This document shows positions 1-7,893 of a DNA stretch of 55,216 nucleotides, one piece after another (the first letter of the stretch is position 1; the number at the start of each line of letters is the position of its first letter). The notes beneath the pieces were generated by a model. That model searched no databases, was not told the origin of the DNA, and worked only from the letters and a program-made list of their open reading frames with translations. Origin of the DNA: an uncultured Dorea sp. GTDB lineage: Bacteria; Bacillota; Clostridia; Lachnospirales; Lachnospiraceae. The stretch covers positions 1-55,216 of the forward strand of contig CAJUFA010000024.1 in NCBI GenBank assembly GCA_910585725.1, given 5' to 3'. The position numbers and the translations under genes are program-made.

Positions 1-66
1 TAGCTCAGCTGGGAGAGCATCTGCCTTACAAGCAGAGGGTCATAGGTTCGAGCCCTATAGGTCCCA
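1..66 (+). tRNA. tRNA-Val (anticodon TAC), 5' end cut by window edge
   Basis: The sequence opens inside the tRNA: D arm, anticodon stem CTGC with loop CTTACAA (anticodon TAC), T arm ATAGG/CCTAT around TTCGAGC, and 3' acceptor strand AGGTCCC with discriminator A. The first seven acceptor bases lie outside the window. The CCA end is not encoded after the discriminator base (it is followed by TTT). It is the first of two tRNAs and is probably part of a longer cluster upstream. Confidence 0.93.
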
Positions 67-109
67 TTTACAACAATATATGTTGTAAGTATTTTATTAA
101 TTTTTGAAT

Positions 110-183
110 GGCGGGATAGCTCAGTTGGCGAGAGCACACGGTTCATACCCGTGGTGTCGCTGGTTCAAATCCAGTTCCCGCTA
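110..183 (+). tRNA. tRNA-Met (anticodon CAT)
   Basis: A full cloverleaf can be drawn: acceptor GGCGGGA pairing with TCCCGCT, D arm GCTC/GAGC, anticodon stem CACGG/CCGTG with loop TTCATAC (anticodon CAT), and T arm around TTCAAAT. The anticodon stem lacks the three consecutive G-C pairs of initiator tRNA, so this is probably elongator tRNA-Met. A lysidine-modified tRNA-Ile2 also carries CAT and is not fully excluded by sequence. Confidence 0.93.
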
Positions 184-205
184 CTTTCTTAAAGAAGCAA
201 AAGAG

Positions 206-234
206 TAAGAGTCAGAAATGTCTCTTATTTTTTT
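206..234 (+). terminator. Terminator after the tRNA cluster
   Basis: A short hairpin with arms TAAGAG and CTCTTA is followed directly by a run of seven T. It lies about 20 bases after tRNA-Met and would end the tRNA transcript. Confidence 0.65.
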
Positions 235-326
235 ATATAAAAACATGCGGCAAATATATCCTTGCTTCACTTGCCATACGCCGATACAAATACTGCCGCT
301 TTCAAACTACGCCGATAAACACCCGA

Positions 327-377
327 TTAAAAAAGAAGCAGAGTGTCTCTGAACAAGACATCCTGCTCTTTTTTAAT
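327..377 (-). terminator. Terminator of gdhA
   Basis: An inverted repeat (TTAAAAAAG-AGCAG against CTGCTCTTTTTTAA) with about 25 bases between the arms lies just past the gdhA stop. A/T runs flank both sides, so it could also work on the plus strand. Read on the minus strand it gives a stem followed by a T run. Confidence 0.6.
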
Positions 378-396
378 CCATCTCTTATCTAATCTA

Positions 397-1731
397 TTAC
401 ACGATTCCCTGCGCCGTCATAGCGTCTACGACCTTCTCGAAACCTGCGATATTCGCGCCGACAACATAATTACCCTCCGCGCCGTAACGCTTAGCTGCGT
501 CTACCATATTATGGCAGATATTGACCATGATCCCTTTCAGTTTCTCATCTACTTCCTCAAAGGTCCATCTCAGGCGTTCGCTGTTCTGTGACATCTCAAG
601 CGCGGATGTCGCAACTCCTCCTGCATTAGCAGCCTTTCCGGGAGCAAACAGCACGCCGTGCTCCTGCAGATATTCTGTAGCCTCCAGAGTTGTCGGCATA
701 TTAGCTCCCTCGGCAACGATGAAGCATCCGTTCTCTACAAGCATCTTCGCGTCTTCCAGATGGAGTTCATTCTGTGTCGCACACGGAAGCGCGATGTCAA
801 CTTTCACTGACCATACTCCACGCCCCTCGTGATACTCTGAATTCGGACGGTACTTCTTGTATTCCGTCAGTCTTGCACGATTTACCTCTTTAATCTCCTT
901 CAAAGCGTCTACGTCGATGCCTTCCGGATCATACACCCATCCGTTGGAGTCGCTTACGGTTACTACCTTAGCGCCTAACTGCTGCGCTTTCTGCGTCGCA
1001 TAGATCGCGACATTTCCGGATCCGGATACTGCAACGGTCTTTCCTGCCAGCTCTTTTCCGTTAATCTTAAGCAATTCCTCCGTCAAATACAAGAGGCCGT
1101 AACCTGTAGCTTCTGTTCTCGCAAGAGATCCGCCGTAGCTCAGCCCTTTACCGGTAAGAACGCCTTCATATACGCCGCGAATCCTCTTATACTGACCAAA
1201 CATATATCCAATCTCTCTGGCGCCTGTTCCTATATCGCCTGCCGGAACGTCGGTGTCCGCGCCGATATGCTTACAAAGTTCCGTCATAAAGCTCTGGCAG
1301 AACGCCATAACTTCTCTGTCGGATTTTCCTTTCGGATCAAAATCTGCGCCGCCTTTTCCTCCGCCGATAGGAAGTCCGGTCAATGAATTCTTGAAAATCT
1401 GCTCAAAACCAAGGAACTTTATAATTCCAAGATTTACAGACGGGTGAAGACGCAAACCGCCCTTATATGGCCCGATCGCACTGTTAAACTGTACACGATA
1501 ACCCGTATTCACATGTACCTGTCCTTTGTCGTCTACCCATGGTACACGGAACTTTAACTGTCTCTCCGGCTCCACCAGTCTCTCTAACAAAGCGTCTTTT
1601 CTGAATTTCTCTTCATTTGCTTCGACTACTACCCTCAGTGATTCCAACACTTCCTTTACCGCCTGGTGGAATTCAGGTTCAGCCGGGTTCTTAGCCACTA
1701 CCTTTTCCAGGACTTCATCAACATATGACAT
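397..1731 (-). CDS. gdhA: NADP-type glutamate dehydrogenase
   Basis: A 444-residue cytoplasmic enzyme, the usual length for hexameric bacterial GDH. It interconverts glutamate and 2-oxoglutarate plus ammonium. Seen in the sequence: the substrate-binding glycine and lysine motif PIGGGKGGADFDPKGKSD, the catalytic segment DVPAGDIGTG, and a Rossmann segment VAVSGSGNVA around residue 240. The start is an ATG preceded by AGGAGGT at seven-base spacing. It is monocistronic, with its own promoter and terminator. In an amino-acid fermenter it can either assimilate ammonium or feed transamination-driven Stickland metabolism. NADP specificity is taken from family resemblance and not proven by a single residue. 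Confidence 0.96.
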   Translation of the reverse strand: MSYVDEVLEKVVAKNPAEPEFHQAVKEVLESLRVVVEANEEKFRKDALLERLVEPERQLKFRVPWVDDKGQVHVNTGYRVQFNSAIGPYKGGLRLHPSVNLGIIKFLGFEQIFKNSLTGLPIGGGKGGADFDPKGKSDREVMAFCQSFMTELCKHIGADTDVPAGDIGTGAREIGYMFGQYKRIRGVYEGVLTGKGLSYGGSLARTEATGYGLLYLTEELLKINGKELAGKTVAVSGSGNVAIYATQKAQQLGAKVVTVSDSNGWVYDPEGIDVDALKEIKEVNRARLTEYKKYRPNSEYHEGRGVWSVKVDIALPCATQNELHLEDAKMLVENGCFIVAEGANMPTTLEATEYLQEHGVLFAPGKAANAGGVATSALEMSQNSERLRWTFEEVDEKLKGIMVNICHNMVDAAKRYGAEGNYVVGANIAGFEKVVDAMTAQGIV

Positions 1732-1785
1732 GACTTTCTACCTCCTAATAAATCTTTTTTCAAAACTCTAAAGCCGCGCATATAA

Positions 1786-1815
1786 AAACGGAACGGACAG
1801 AAGCCCATTCCGTTT
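1786..1815 (-). other. Hairpin in the gdhA leader or readthrough region
   Basis: On the minus strand AAACGGAA and TTCCGTTT form an eight-base stem followed by TTAT. It lies downstream of the hpt stop and upstream of gdhA. It could be the terminator of the hpt operon or a 5' leader hairpin of gdhA; the proposed gdhA promoter lies upstream of it, which favours the leader reading. Confidence 0.45.
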
Positions 1816-1834
1816 CGCGCCTCTGTTCTTTCAT

Positions 1835-1863
1835 ATTTTAAGATATTTCTACGCAGAACACAA
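1835..1863 (-). promoter_or_regulatory. Probable gdhA promoter
   Basis: On the minus strand TTGTGT and TAAAAT are separated by 17 bases, about 105 bases before the gdhA start. Just upstream on the plus strand the string TTATGCAATT is repeated near 1889 and 1941. This may be a regulator site, but the copies are few and the region is AT-rich. Confidence 0.5.
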
Positions 1864-2017
1864 GGTTTTTTTTCAATATTTTCTTAATTTATGCAATTCC
1901 TCTCTTCTTTTCCTTCATTTTGAGGTGATTACTATCGATTTTATGCAATTTCTCTTCGCCTACTTTGCAACAGAGCGTACTCCAAATTTCATTTTCTCTT
2001 ATTCCGCCGTTTCTCGC

Positions 2018-2380
2018 CTATACGCTTCCCGCCAGTTCACTAATACACTCTATCGTACGCGTGTAATCTTTCTTTACCTGCTCCACGAGAATTTCTACGT
2101 CCTCGGCATACTCCTGACCGTCCCGTAATCTTTCGGCCAGCACGGAAGCAGACTCATAAAGAGGATCCAGAGAGAGATTCTGACACACTCCTTTTATCGT
2201 ATGCGCAGCCCGGAACGCTTCATTCATATCATTTGCCTCCATCGAACTGCATAATAATTCATAACTCTTATCATTCAGAAATTTGAGAAGGAATTTCTGA
2301 ACTCTTTCGTCTTTCCTCAGTCTACCCATCACACTATCATAATCTGCCCCCATCTTTTCATAACATTCTTTTACCGTCAT
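2018..2380 (-). CDS. Stand-alone HPt phosphotransfer protein
   Basis: A 120-residue all-helical protein with the HPt signature AAHTIKGVCQNLSL; His60 is the expected phosphate carrier. It has no kinase, receiver or membrane segment of its own. It overlaps the upstream regulator by ATGA, so the two are translationally coupled and probably form one relay. In such relays phosphate moves from kinase to a receiver, to HPt, to an output receiver. The two receivers of the hybrid kinase two genes upstream and the receiver of the HD-GYP/GGDEF protein are the obvious partners; that wiring is inference. Confidence 0.9.
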   Translation of the reverse strand: MTVKECYEKMGADYDSVMGRLRKDERVQKFLLKFLNDKSYELLCSSMEANDMNEAFRAAHTIKGVCQNLSLDPLYESASVLAERLRDGQEYAEDVEILVEQVKKDYTRTIECISELAGSV

Positions 2381-4425
2381 GCCTTCGTTCCTCCCAATTT
2401 CATATTTTCTTTATCATAAAAGCAATAATTATTCCGTCCGTTGCGTTTCACTTCATATAACGCCTCATCCGCCATATGGAACAGCGTGTCATAATTTCCT
2501 TCGCAGTCTTCTGCACGGGCCACGCCCATGCTTACCTTGATGGTAAATCCATGAAACTTACTGTGCAGCAGTTGGAAGATACGCTGTACCAGCGCTTCTA
2601 CCTCATCGCCGCATGGCATAAACAGTAAGAATTCATCGCCGCCCATCCGGGCAAGAATGTCAAAATCTCTGGTATTCTTCCTCATTGCTTCGGCTACGTG
2701 CTTTAATACCTTGTCTCCGAACAGATGCCCGAACGTATCATTTGCCACTTTAAAATGATCCAGGTCAAATATGATCATAATATATTTCTTTCCGTCGTTT
2801 TTTGCCAGGATCGCCGATATCTGAACCTTTGCCGCTTTATGATTCAACAGTCCCGTCAGGGAATCGTGGGTCGCTATAATCTCCAGATGATTCATCTTCT
2901 CACAGTCTTCATGGACATCGACAATCTTGCCGATTGCTCCCGCATACTCCGGAGGCTCCCATGACGCCCACATGGAACGCGCCACCACCTTGCTCCATCT
3001 TTCCTGTCCGTTTACATTTAACAGATATTTCTTCTCAATCATCGGATTCTCCGGCGCCGTGTTCTCAAGCAGCGAGAGAAAATCTTCAAAATCTTCCGGT
3101 GAAAACAATTCTGTCCCAAACGCGTCTTTACCGGGATTCGGAATCATCTCCGGCATATTCAGATATCTTGCGCCCCATTCGGACAGAATCATCATCTCCG
3201 GAGTAGTCGTATATTCAAACAGAATCTCCTGAGACAATTCGGCAAAAAACTGATATTTTACCCTTTCATGCTCCAGGAGCTTAAGCGTCCGGTCTGATAC
3301 ATCCAGTTCGCCGCTGTCCATCATGTGTTCTACCACATCCAAAGCCTCTTCCTGGAAGTTCTGCGCGTCAGAACGCTGTCTTAATTCGTCTCTCAGAGAT
3401 ACCGACAGCTCTTTCAGGCATGTCATGAGAACAGGATTAAAGACCCCGCATTCTCCGTTCAGGATCATTTCCACTGCTTTTTCATGTGAAAACGCAGGCT
3501 TATATACGCGCTTGCTGGTCAGCGCGTCGTATACATCCGCCAATGCTACTACCTGCGCTGCAATCGGGATCTCATCCCCTTTTAGCCCATCAGGATATCC
3601 TCTTCCGTCGAACCGCTCATGATGCCACCTGCAAATCTGATATCCCAATTGAATCAGGGGTTCATTCTGCCTCATCGGGATATCCTGCAAAAGCCTTGCG
3701 CCCTCCAACGCATGTCCCTTCATAATCTTAAATTCTTCATCCGTCAGACGTCCCGGCTTATTCAACACTTCCGACGGAATCGATATCTTCCCTATATCGT
3801 GCAATGCAGAAGCATTGCAGATCAGATTGATATCATCCAGAGAAAGACCGTATTCTTCGTGGTCTACCAGCCATTTCAGTATAATCTCCGTCAATATCCT
3901 GATATGTAGCACGTGAAGTCCGCTCTCTCCGTTACGGAATTCAACAATATTAGACAAGATCTCTATCATCAGCTTGTTATCATTCTCTTTTTCCATGATC
4001 TGGTTCATCACCATATGTGATAATTCCTTCTGCTTGGCAAAGAGAAGAAGTGTATTCACAACCCTTCTGCGCACTGTACGTTCATCAAAAGGTCTGTTTA
4101 TAAAGTCCTGCACCCCCAGGTCGTATGCCCTTTCTACATACGCCGGGACCGTTTCCGCCGATATCATGATGACCGGAATATCTTTGATCCAGTCATTCTT
4201 ATTCATGACCTCCAGAGTCTCGAAACCATCCATAACCGGCATCATTATATCCAAAAGCATCAAAGAAATATCCTGTTCATGCTCATGCAGAATCGCCGAT
4301 GCCTCCATTCCGTTCTCTGCTTCTATGATCTCGTATTCGTCCGCGAGCATATCTGATAGCAGAGAACGGTTAATCTCCGAATCATCTACAATTAATATCT
4401 TCTTTTTGTCAAATGCTTCTTTCAT
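2377..4425 (-). CDS. Response regulator with HD-GYP and GGDEF domains
   Basis: 682 residues with a receiver at about 8-125 (acidic pair VDD, phosphoacceptor in MLLDIMMP), an HD-GYP phosphodiesterase domain at about 150-350 (HDIGK near 209 and HHERFDGRGYP near 270-278), a PAS-like region at about 390-510, and a C-terminal GGDEF domain (FDLDHFK metal loop, RDFD inhibitory site, GGDEF at 595-599). Residues for both c-di-GMP breakdown and synthesis look intact, so the receiver may switch between them. An upstream TTG could extend it by 12 codons. The ATG chosen here has AAGAGG 12 bases before it and opens right before the receiver fold. It overlaps hpt by ATGA and follows the hybrid kinase by 63 bases. 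Confidence 0.92.
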   Translation of the reverse strand: MKEAFDKKKILIVDDSEINRSLLSDMLADEYEIIEAENGMEASAILHEHEQDISLMLLDIMMPVMDGFETLEVMNKNDWIKDIPVIMISAETVPAYVERAYDLGVQDFINRPFDERTVRRRVVNTLLLFAKQKELSHMVMNQIMEKENDNKLMIEILSNIVEFRNGESGLHVLHIRILTEIILKWLVDHEEYGLSLDDINLICNASALHDIGKISIPSEVLNKPGRLTDEEFKIMKGHALEGARLLQDIPMRQNEPLIQLGYQICRWHHERFDGRGYPDGLKGDEIPIAAQVVALADVYDALTSKRVYKPAFSHEKAVEMILNGECGVFNPVLMTCLKELSVSLRDELRQRSDAQNFQEEALDVVEHMMDSGELDVSDRTLKLLEHERVKYQFFAELSQEILFEYTTTPEMMILSEWGARYLNMPEMIPNPGKDAFGTELFSPEDFEDFLSLLENTAPENPMIEKKYLLNVNGQERWSKVVARSMWASWEPPEYAGAIGKIVDVHEDCEKMNHLEIIATHDSLTGLLNHKAAKVQISAILAKNDGKKYIMIIFDLDHFKVANDTFGHLFGDKVLKHVAEAMRKNTRDFDILARMGGDEFLLFMPCGDEVEALVQRIFQLLHSKFHGFTIKVSMGVARAEDCEGNYDTLFHMADEALYEVKRNGRNNYCFYDKENMKLGGTKA

Positions 4426-4488
4426 CGAATCATCATACCTCTTTCCACCCTTGCAAATCAAATATAAGCACAGCTTTATACTATCTGG

Positions 4489-7032
4489 CTAACCCAAATA
4501 TCTTTTCAGTAATCTCATCAGTTTCTCTATATCGATAGGCTTCGCCACATGCTCGTTCATTCCGCACTCCAGACATCTCTGAATATCCTCAGAGAATGCG
4601 TCCGCAGTCATAGCAATAATAGGAAGTCTGGCGTCCGGCCGATCTAGGGCCCGAATTGCCTTTGCCGCATCATACCCGTTCATCACCGGCATACGAATAT
4701 CCATAAGAACAGCGTCATAATATCCCTGCTCAGACTCCTCGAATTTGTCGACACAGATCTGACCGTTTTCCGCCCACTCCACTTCGAATCCAACATCTGT
4801 AAGGATATCTTCTGCAATCTCCCAGTTCAAATCGTTATCTTCCGCCAAAAGAATACGAAGTCCTCCAAAATCCAGTTCCTTCTCCGCACTCTGACTCTGC
4901 TCCTCTTCGTCCGACATACCTTCAACATAACGGCTGAGTCCAAGGTAGAGATTTGATTTGAACAACGGCTTGGAAATAAATCCATGGGCTCCTGCTGATC
5001 GCGCCTCTTCTTCTATATCGCTCCAGTCATAAGCCGATATGATCAAGATCGGAAGGTCGTCCCCCACAATCCGCCGGATCCCTCTGGTTGTCTCCAGACC
5101 GTTCATATCCGGCATCTTCCAATCTAACAGTACAATCTCATAATCTGTATTTTTTCTATGGTTCTCTTCTATCTTCTGTAATGCTTCTCTTCCGCTCATG
5201 ACCCATTCGGCCTGCACGCCGATTTCCTTCAATACAGACGCCGCACTGCGGCATAGATCCTCGTTATTATCTACCACCAGAAGTCTCCATGGCGGAAGCA
5301 CTATACCCGAATCCCGGATCGTCGCTCTTTCAAGGTCGATGGTAACATGGAATTCACTTCCCTTTCCCTGCTCGCTTTCCACTTCAATCGTCCCGCCCAT
5401 CATACCTACGATAAACTTCGTGATAGCCATTCCAAGACCCGTGCCCTCAATCTTCTGCACTTTATTATCTTCTCTGGAGAAAGTCTCGAATATCTTCCTC
5501 TGGAACTCCGGCGACATGCCGATACCATTGTCTTTCACACGAAAATGGCATCTGACATATGCATCGCCCGCCGGGGACGTCTCCTGGTAGAGGAATACGT
5601 TAATCGTCCCCTCTTCCGGTGTGAATTTGATCGCATTGGACAACAGGTTAACCAGCACCTGGTTCAGACGCACGCCGTCGCAGTATACCTCTTCCGATTC
5701 AATATTCTCGATGAAAATATCAAAATGCTGCAGTCTCTCCTTGATCTGCGGCTGTACGATATTCACTATATTCTCCATAACATCCCGCAATGACAGGATA
5801 TCAAGATTCAGGGACAGTTTCCCGCTCTCAATCTTCGACATATCCAGAACGTCGTTGATCAATCCCAGCAAATGCCGGCTTGACAGACTAATCTTTTTCA
5901 AACAATCCTGTACCCGCGCCGTATCATGTATATTTGCGATCGCAATCGCCGTCATTCCCACAATTCCATTCATCGGCGTACGGATATCATGACTCATACT
6001 GGATAAAAATTCACTCTTCGCCTTATTCGCGCTGGTAGCCGCCTTTTCAGCTTTATCAAGCTCTACCAACTGCTGCTGGCTCATCCGATAATAGAAGAAA
6101 AAGATAAGCAACAGAGCCGCTAATATAATGGATCCTGCCGTCAGCATCTTCTTCTGCCGCTCATCGCTCAGATGCATTATGGCGTCATCCAGTACTCCAT
6201 AAGGCATAACCGACACCAGATACCAATTTGAATTAGAAAGCGGGGCGCAGTAAATATGCCTGTGGGTATCATCCGAAACCACCAACGCCGAATAATCTCC
6301 GTTCGCATTCATGACCGACTGGATCTCGTCGATATATTCCTCCGGACTTTTCTCACTTTCTGAGGATATCGTTTCCGTGAGACGTTCGAAATAATTCTCA
6401 CGGAACGCTTCCCCCGATCTGACCACAAACCCCCCGTCCTTACGGATAATATGGGTATACACCAAGGATCTTTCCTCATCCAGCACAAGCGCCGTCTCCA
6501 ATTGACTCATAGGAAGCCCCGCAACCAACATATCGCTGTTTTCCCCACCCCTCATAGGATACTGTACGTCTACCGTTAAAAAGAGTAATTTCTCTCCCTC
6601 TGCATCATAACCGCTGATTATCTTCTTTTCTTCACCCATCGTCGACTGAAATTCCTCTTCACTGAAAAAAGATACAGCCCCGCCGTATACATCCTCATGA
6701 TCTCCGTCAAACGTGTAAAGCCCCAGATATTCAAATCCTCTGACGCTCGCCCCCAAAGCCAGTTCATCCAGCATCTCTTCTCCATATTGATGTTTTTCCG
6801 GCGGAGTTCGTCTGATAATTCCCTCCACCTGTGAAATCCACGACGTGGTAATCGCGTCAAACTTCTGCTGAAGCTGCATGCTCATCTCCGACATATAGAT
6901 CTTGCCCACCTCGTTGATCGCTTCCTCACTCTTTCCGGTCATAGCAGAACTCAGCCATATAAAAATCAACACGCAAAGTAAAACAAGACAACACATACTA
7001 ATAAGTAAAAATCTTTTTGTCCTTTTAAACAT
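4489..7032 (-). CDS. Hybrid sensor histidine kinase with two receiver domains
   Basis: 847 residues. Membrane helix at about 8-30, an extracytoplasmic Cache-like sensor at about 35-295 (ends with the typical NWYLVSVMPYG strand), second membrane helix at about 297-315, HisKA with SSMSHDIRTPMN (His348), HATPase with NLLSNAIKF, DNGIGM and GTGLGMAI, then two receivers with phosphoacceptors near Asp637 and Asp778. It is the first gene of a three-gene relay operon with the HD-GYP/GGDEF regulator and HPt protein. The first receiver begins VVDNNE, so one acidic-pocket residue is Asn; it may be weakened. The ligand is unknown; Cache sensors often bind amino acids or organic acids. Confidence 0.93.
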   Translation of the reverse strand: MFKRTKRFLLISMCCLVLLCVLIFIWLSSAMTGKSEEAINEVGKIYMSEMSMQLQQKFDAITTSWISQVEGIIRRTPPEKHQYGEEMLDELALGASVRGFEYLGLYTFDGDHEDVYGGAVSFFSEEEFQSTMGEEKKIISGYDAEGEKLLFLTVDVQYPMRGGENSDMLVAGLPMSQLETALVLDEERSLVYTHIIRKDGGFVVRSGEAFRENYFERLTETISSESEKSPEEYIDEIQSVMNANGDYSALVVSDDTHRHIYCAPLSNSNWYLVSVMPYGVLDDAIMHLSDERQKKMLTAGSIILAALLLIFFFYYRMSQQQLVELDKAEKAATSANKAKSEFLSSMSHDIRTPMNGIVGMTAIAIANIHDTARVQDCLKKISLSSRHLLGLINDVLDMSKIESGKLSLNLDILSLRDVMENIVNIVQPQIKERLQHFDIFIENIESEEVYCDGVRLNQVLVNLLSNAIKFTPEEGTINVFLYQETSPAGDAYVRCHFRVKDNGIGMSPEFQRKIFETFSREDNKVQKIEGTGLGMAITKFIVGMMGGTIEVESEQGKGSEFHVTIDLERATIRDSGIVLPPWRLLVVDNNEDLCRSAASVLKEIGVQAEWVMSGREALQKIEENHRKNTDYEIVLLDWKMPDMNGLETTRGIRRIVGDDLPILIISAYDWSDIEEEARSAGAHGFISKPLFKSNLYLGLSRYVEGMSDEEEQSQSAEKELDFGGLRILLAEDNDLNWEIAEDILTDVGFEVEWAENGQICVDKFEESEQGYYDAVLMDIRMPVMNGYDAAKAIRALDRPDARLPIIAMTADAFSEDIQRCLECGMNEHVAKPIDIEKLMRLLKRYLG

Positions 7033-7104
7033 CTGTTATCCCTTTCCTTATATCACTTTCTTATTCACATTCGTAAACCATGTTATAATACTCTAATTAT
7101 AGTT

Positions 7105-7133
7105 ATTATAAACAATCCTACTTCTGAAATCAA
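7105..7133 (-). promoter_or_regulatory. Promoter of the hybrid kinase/HD-GYP/HPt operon
   Basis: On the minus strand TTGATT and a perfect TATAAT are 17 bases apart, about 73 bases before the kinase start. It lies back to back with the PilZ gene promoter. Confidence 0.65.
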
Positions 7134-7152
7134 TTCCTTTTTTAATTAGTGA

Positions 7153-7181
7153 TTGCAATTCGAATGACAGCATGCTAAAAT
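7153..7181 (+). promoter_or_regulatory. Promoter of the PilZ gene
   Basis: TTGCAA and TAAAAT are separated by 17 bases, about 55 bases before the start codon. It diverges from the kinase-operon promoter only 20 bases away, so the two could share regulation. Confidence 0.6.
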
Positions 7182-7235
7182 AAATTGAATTATAGGGAAT
7201 ACTTCTATCTATAGATAAGGGGGCATTTTTAAGCT

Positions 7236-7841
7236 ATGATTTTAAAAAACTGTAGTTCATGCATCATCCATGGCCCGGACGATGAGGTTTCGATCCGTTC
7301 CAGGGTTCAATATATGGACGGAAACATCACGTTACATTTTGACGGCGACAGTGATTTGGGGCCAAATACGGACAGGATCAGAGTAGACTTTTTTGACAGC
7401 CAGGTCGGATACATAAAGACCTTCTGTGAGCTTGAGGTCAGAAAAAATACGGATCCCTATATTCTGGAACCTTGGCTTGCAGACTGTAAAATCCTTGAAG
7501 TACTGGAGATCTTACAGCGTCAGGAAGATTTGAGAGTCCGTACGGCCAAAGAAGCTACTTTCATCTCGGATTCCCATGGAAGCTTCAGCGGCGTTATCCA
7601 GAATATCAGCGTCGGCGGGCTCTATATGACCACTGCCACGAAGATGTCGGTGGGCGAACATTTTACATTCCAATTCAACTTTACAAAGAAAAATCAGGAA
7701 GTAGAAGGTAAAGTACTGCGGGAAACACAGATCAGAGATAATTATTTCGGCTATGGATGTCAATTTGTAAGACTTCCAAAAAGCATAGAAAGAGAAATCC
7801 GTCAGTATGTCTATCGAAAACAGTTAAGCAACGCCTGGTAA
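7236..7841 (+). CDS. PilZ-domain protein, likely c-di-GMP receptor
   Basis: 201 residues, no signal peptide or membrane helix. The N-terminal ~90 residues form a YcgR-N-like beta domain. The C-terminal part is a PilZ domain with a degenerate arginine motif (RQEDLR, residues 95-100; the second Arg of the usual RRxxxR is Gln) and NISVGG (Asn123, Ser125, Gly128). Such proteins bind c-di-GMP and alter motility, polysaccharide or secretion targets. Divergent placement next to an operon with synthesis and degradation domains fits an output partner. RBS AGGGGG is 10 bases before the ATG. Confidence 0.85.
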   Translation: MILKNCSSCIIHGPDDEVSIRSRVQYMDGNITLHFDGDSDLGPNTDRIRVDFFDSQVGYIKTFCELEVRKNTDPYILEPWLADCKILEVLEILQRQEDLRVRTAKEATFISDSHGSFSGVIQNISVGGLYMTTATKMSVGEHFTFQFNFTKKNQEVEGKVLRETQIRDNYFGYGCQFVRLPKSIEREIRQYVYRKQLSNAW

Positions 7842-7844
7842 TTA

Positions 7845-7883
7845 TGAAAGAGAGGACCGTCTCGCCGACAGTCCTCTCTTTCA
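7845..7883. terminator. Bidirectional terminator between the PilZ gene and purL
   Basis: A 13-base perfect stem (TGAAAGAGAGGAC against GTCCTCTCTTTCA) with a 13-base loop lies between the convergent ends of the two genes. T-rich sequence follows on both strands. Confidence 0.8.
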
Positions 7884-7893
7884 TATTATTTAA

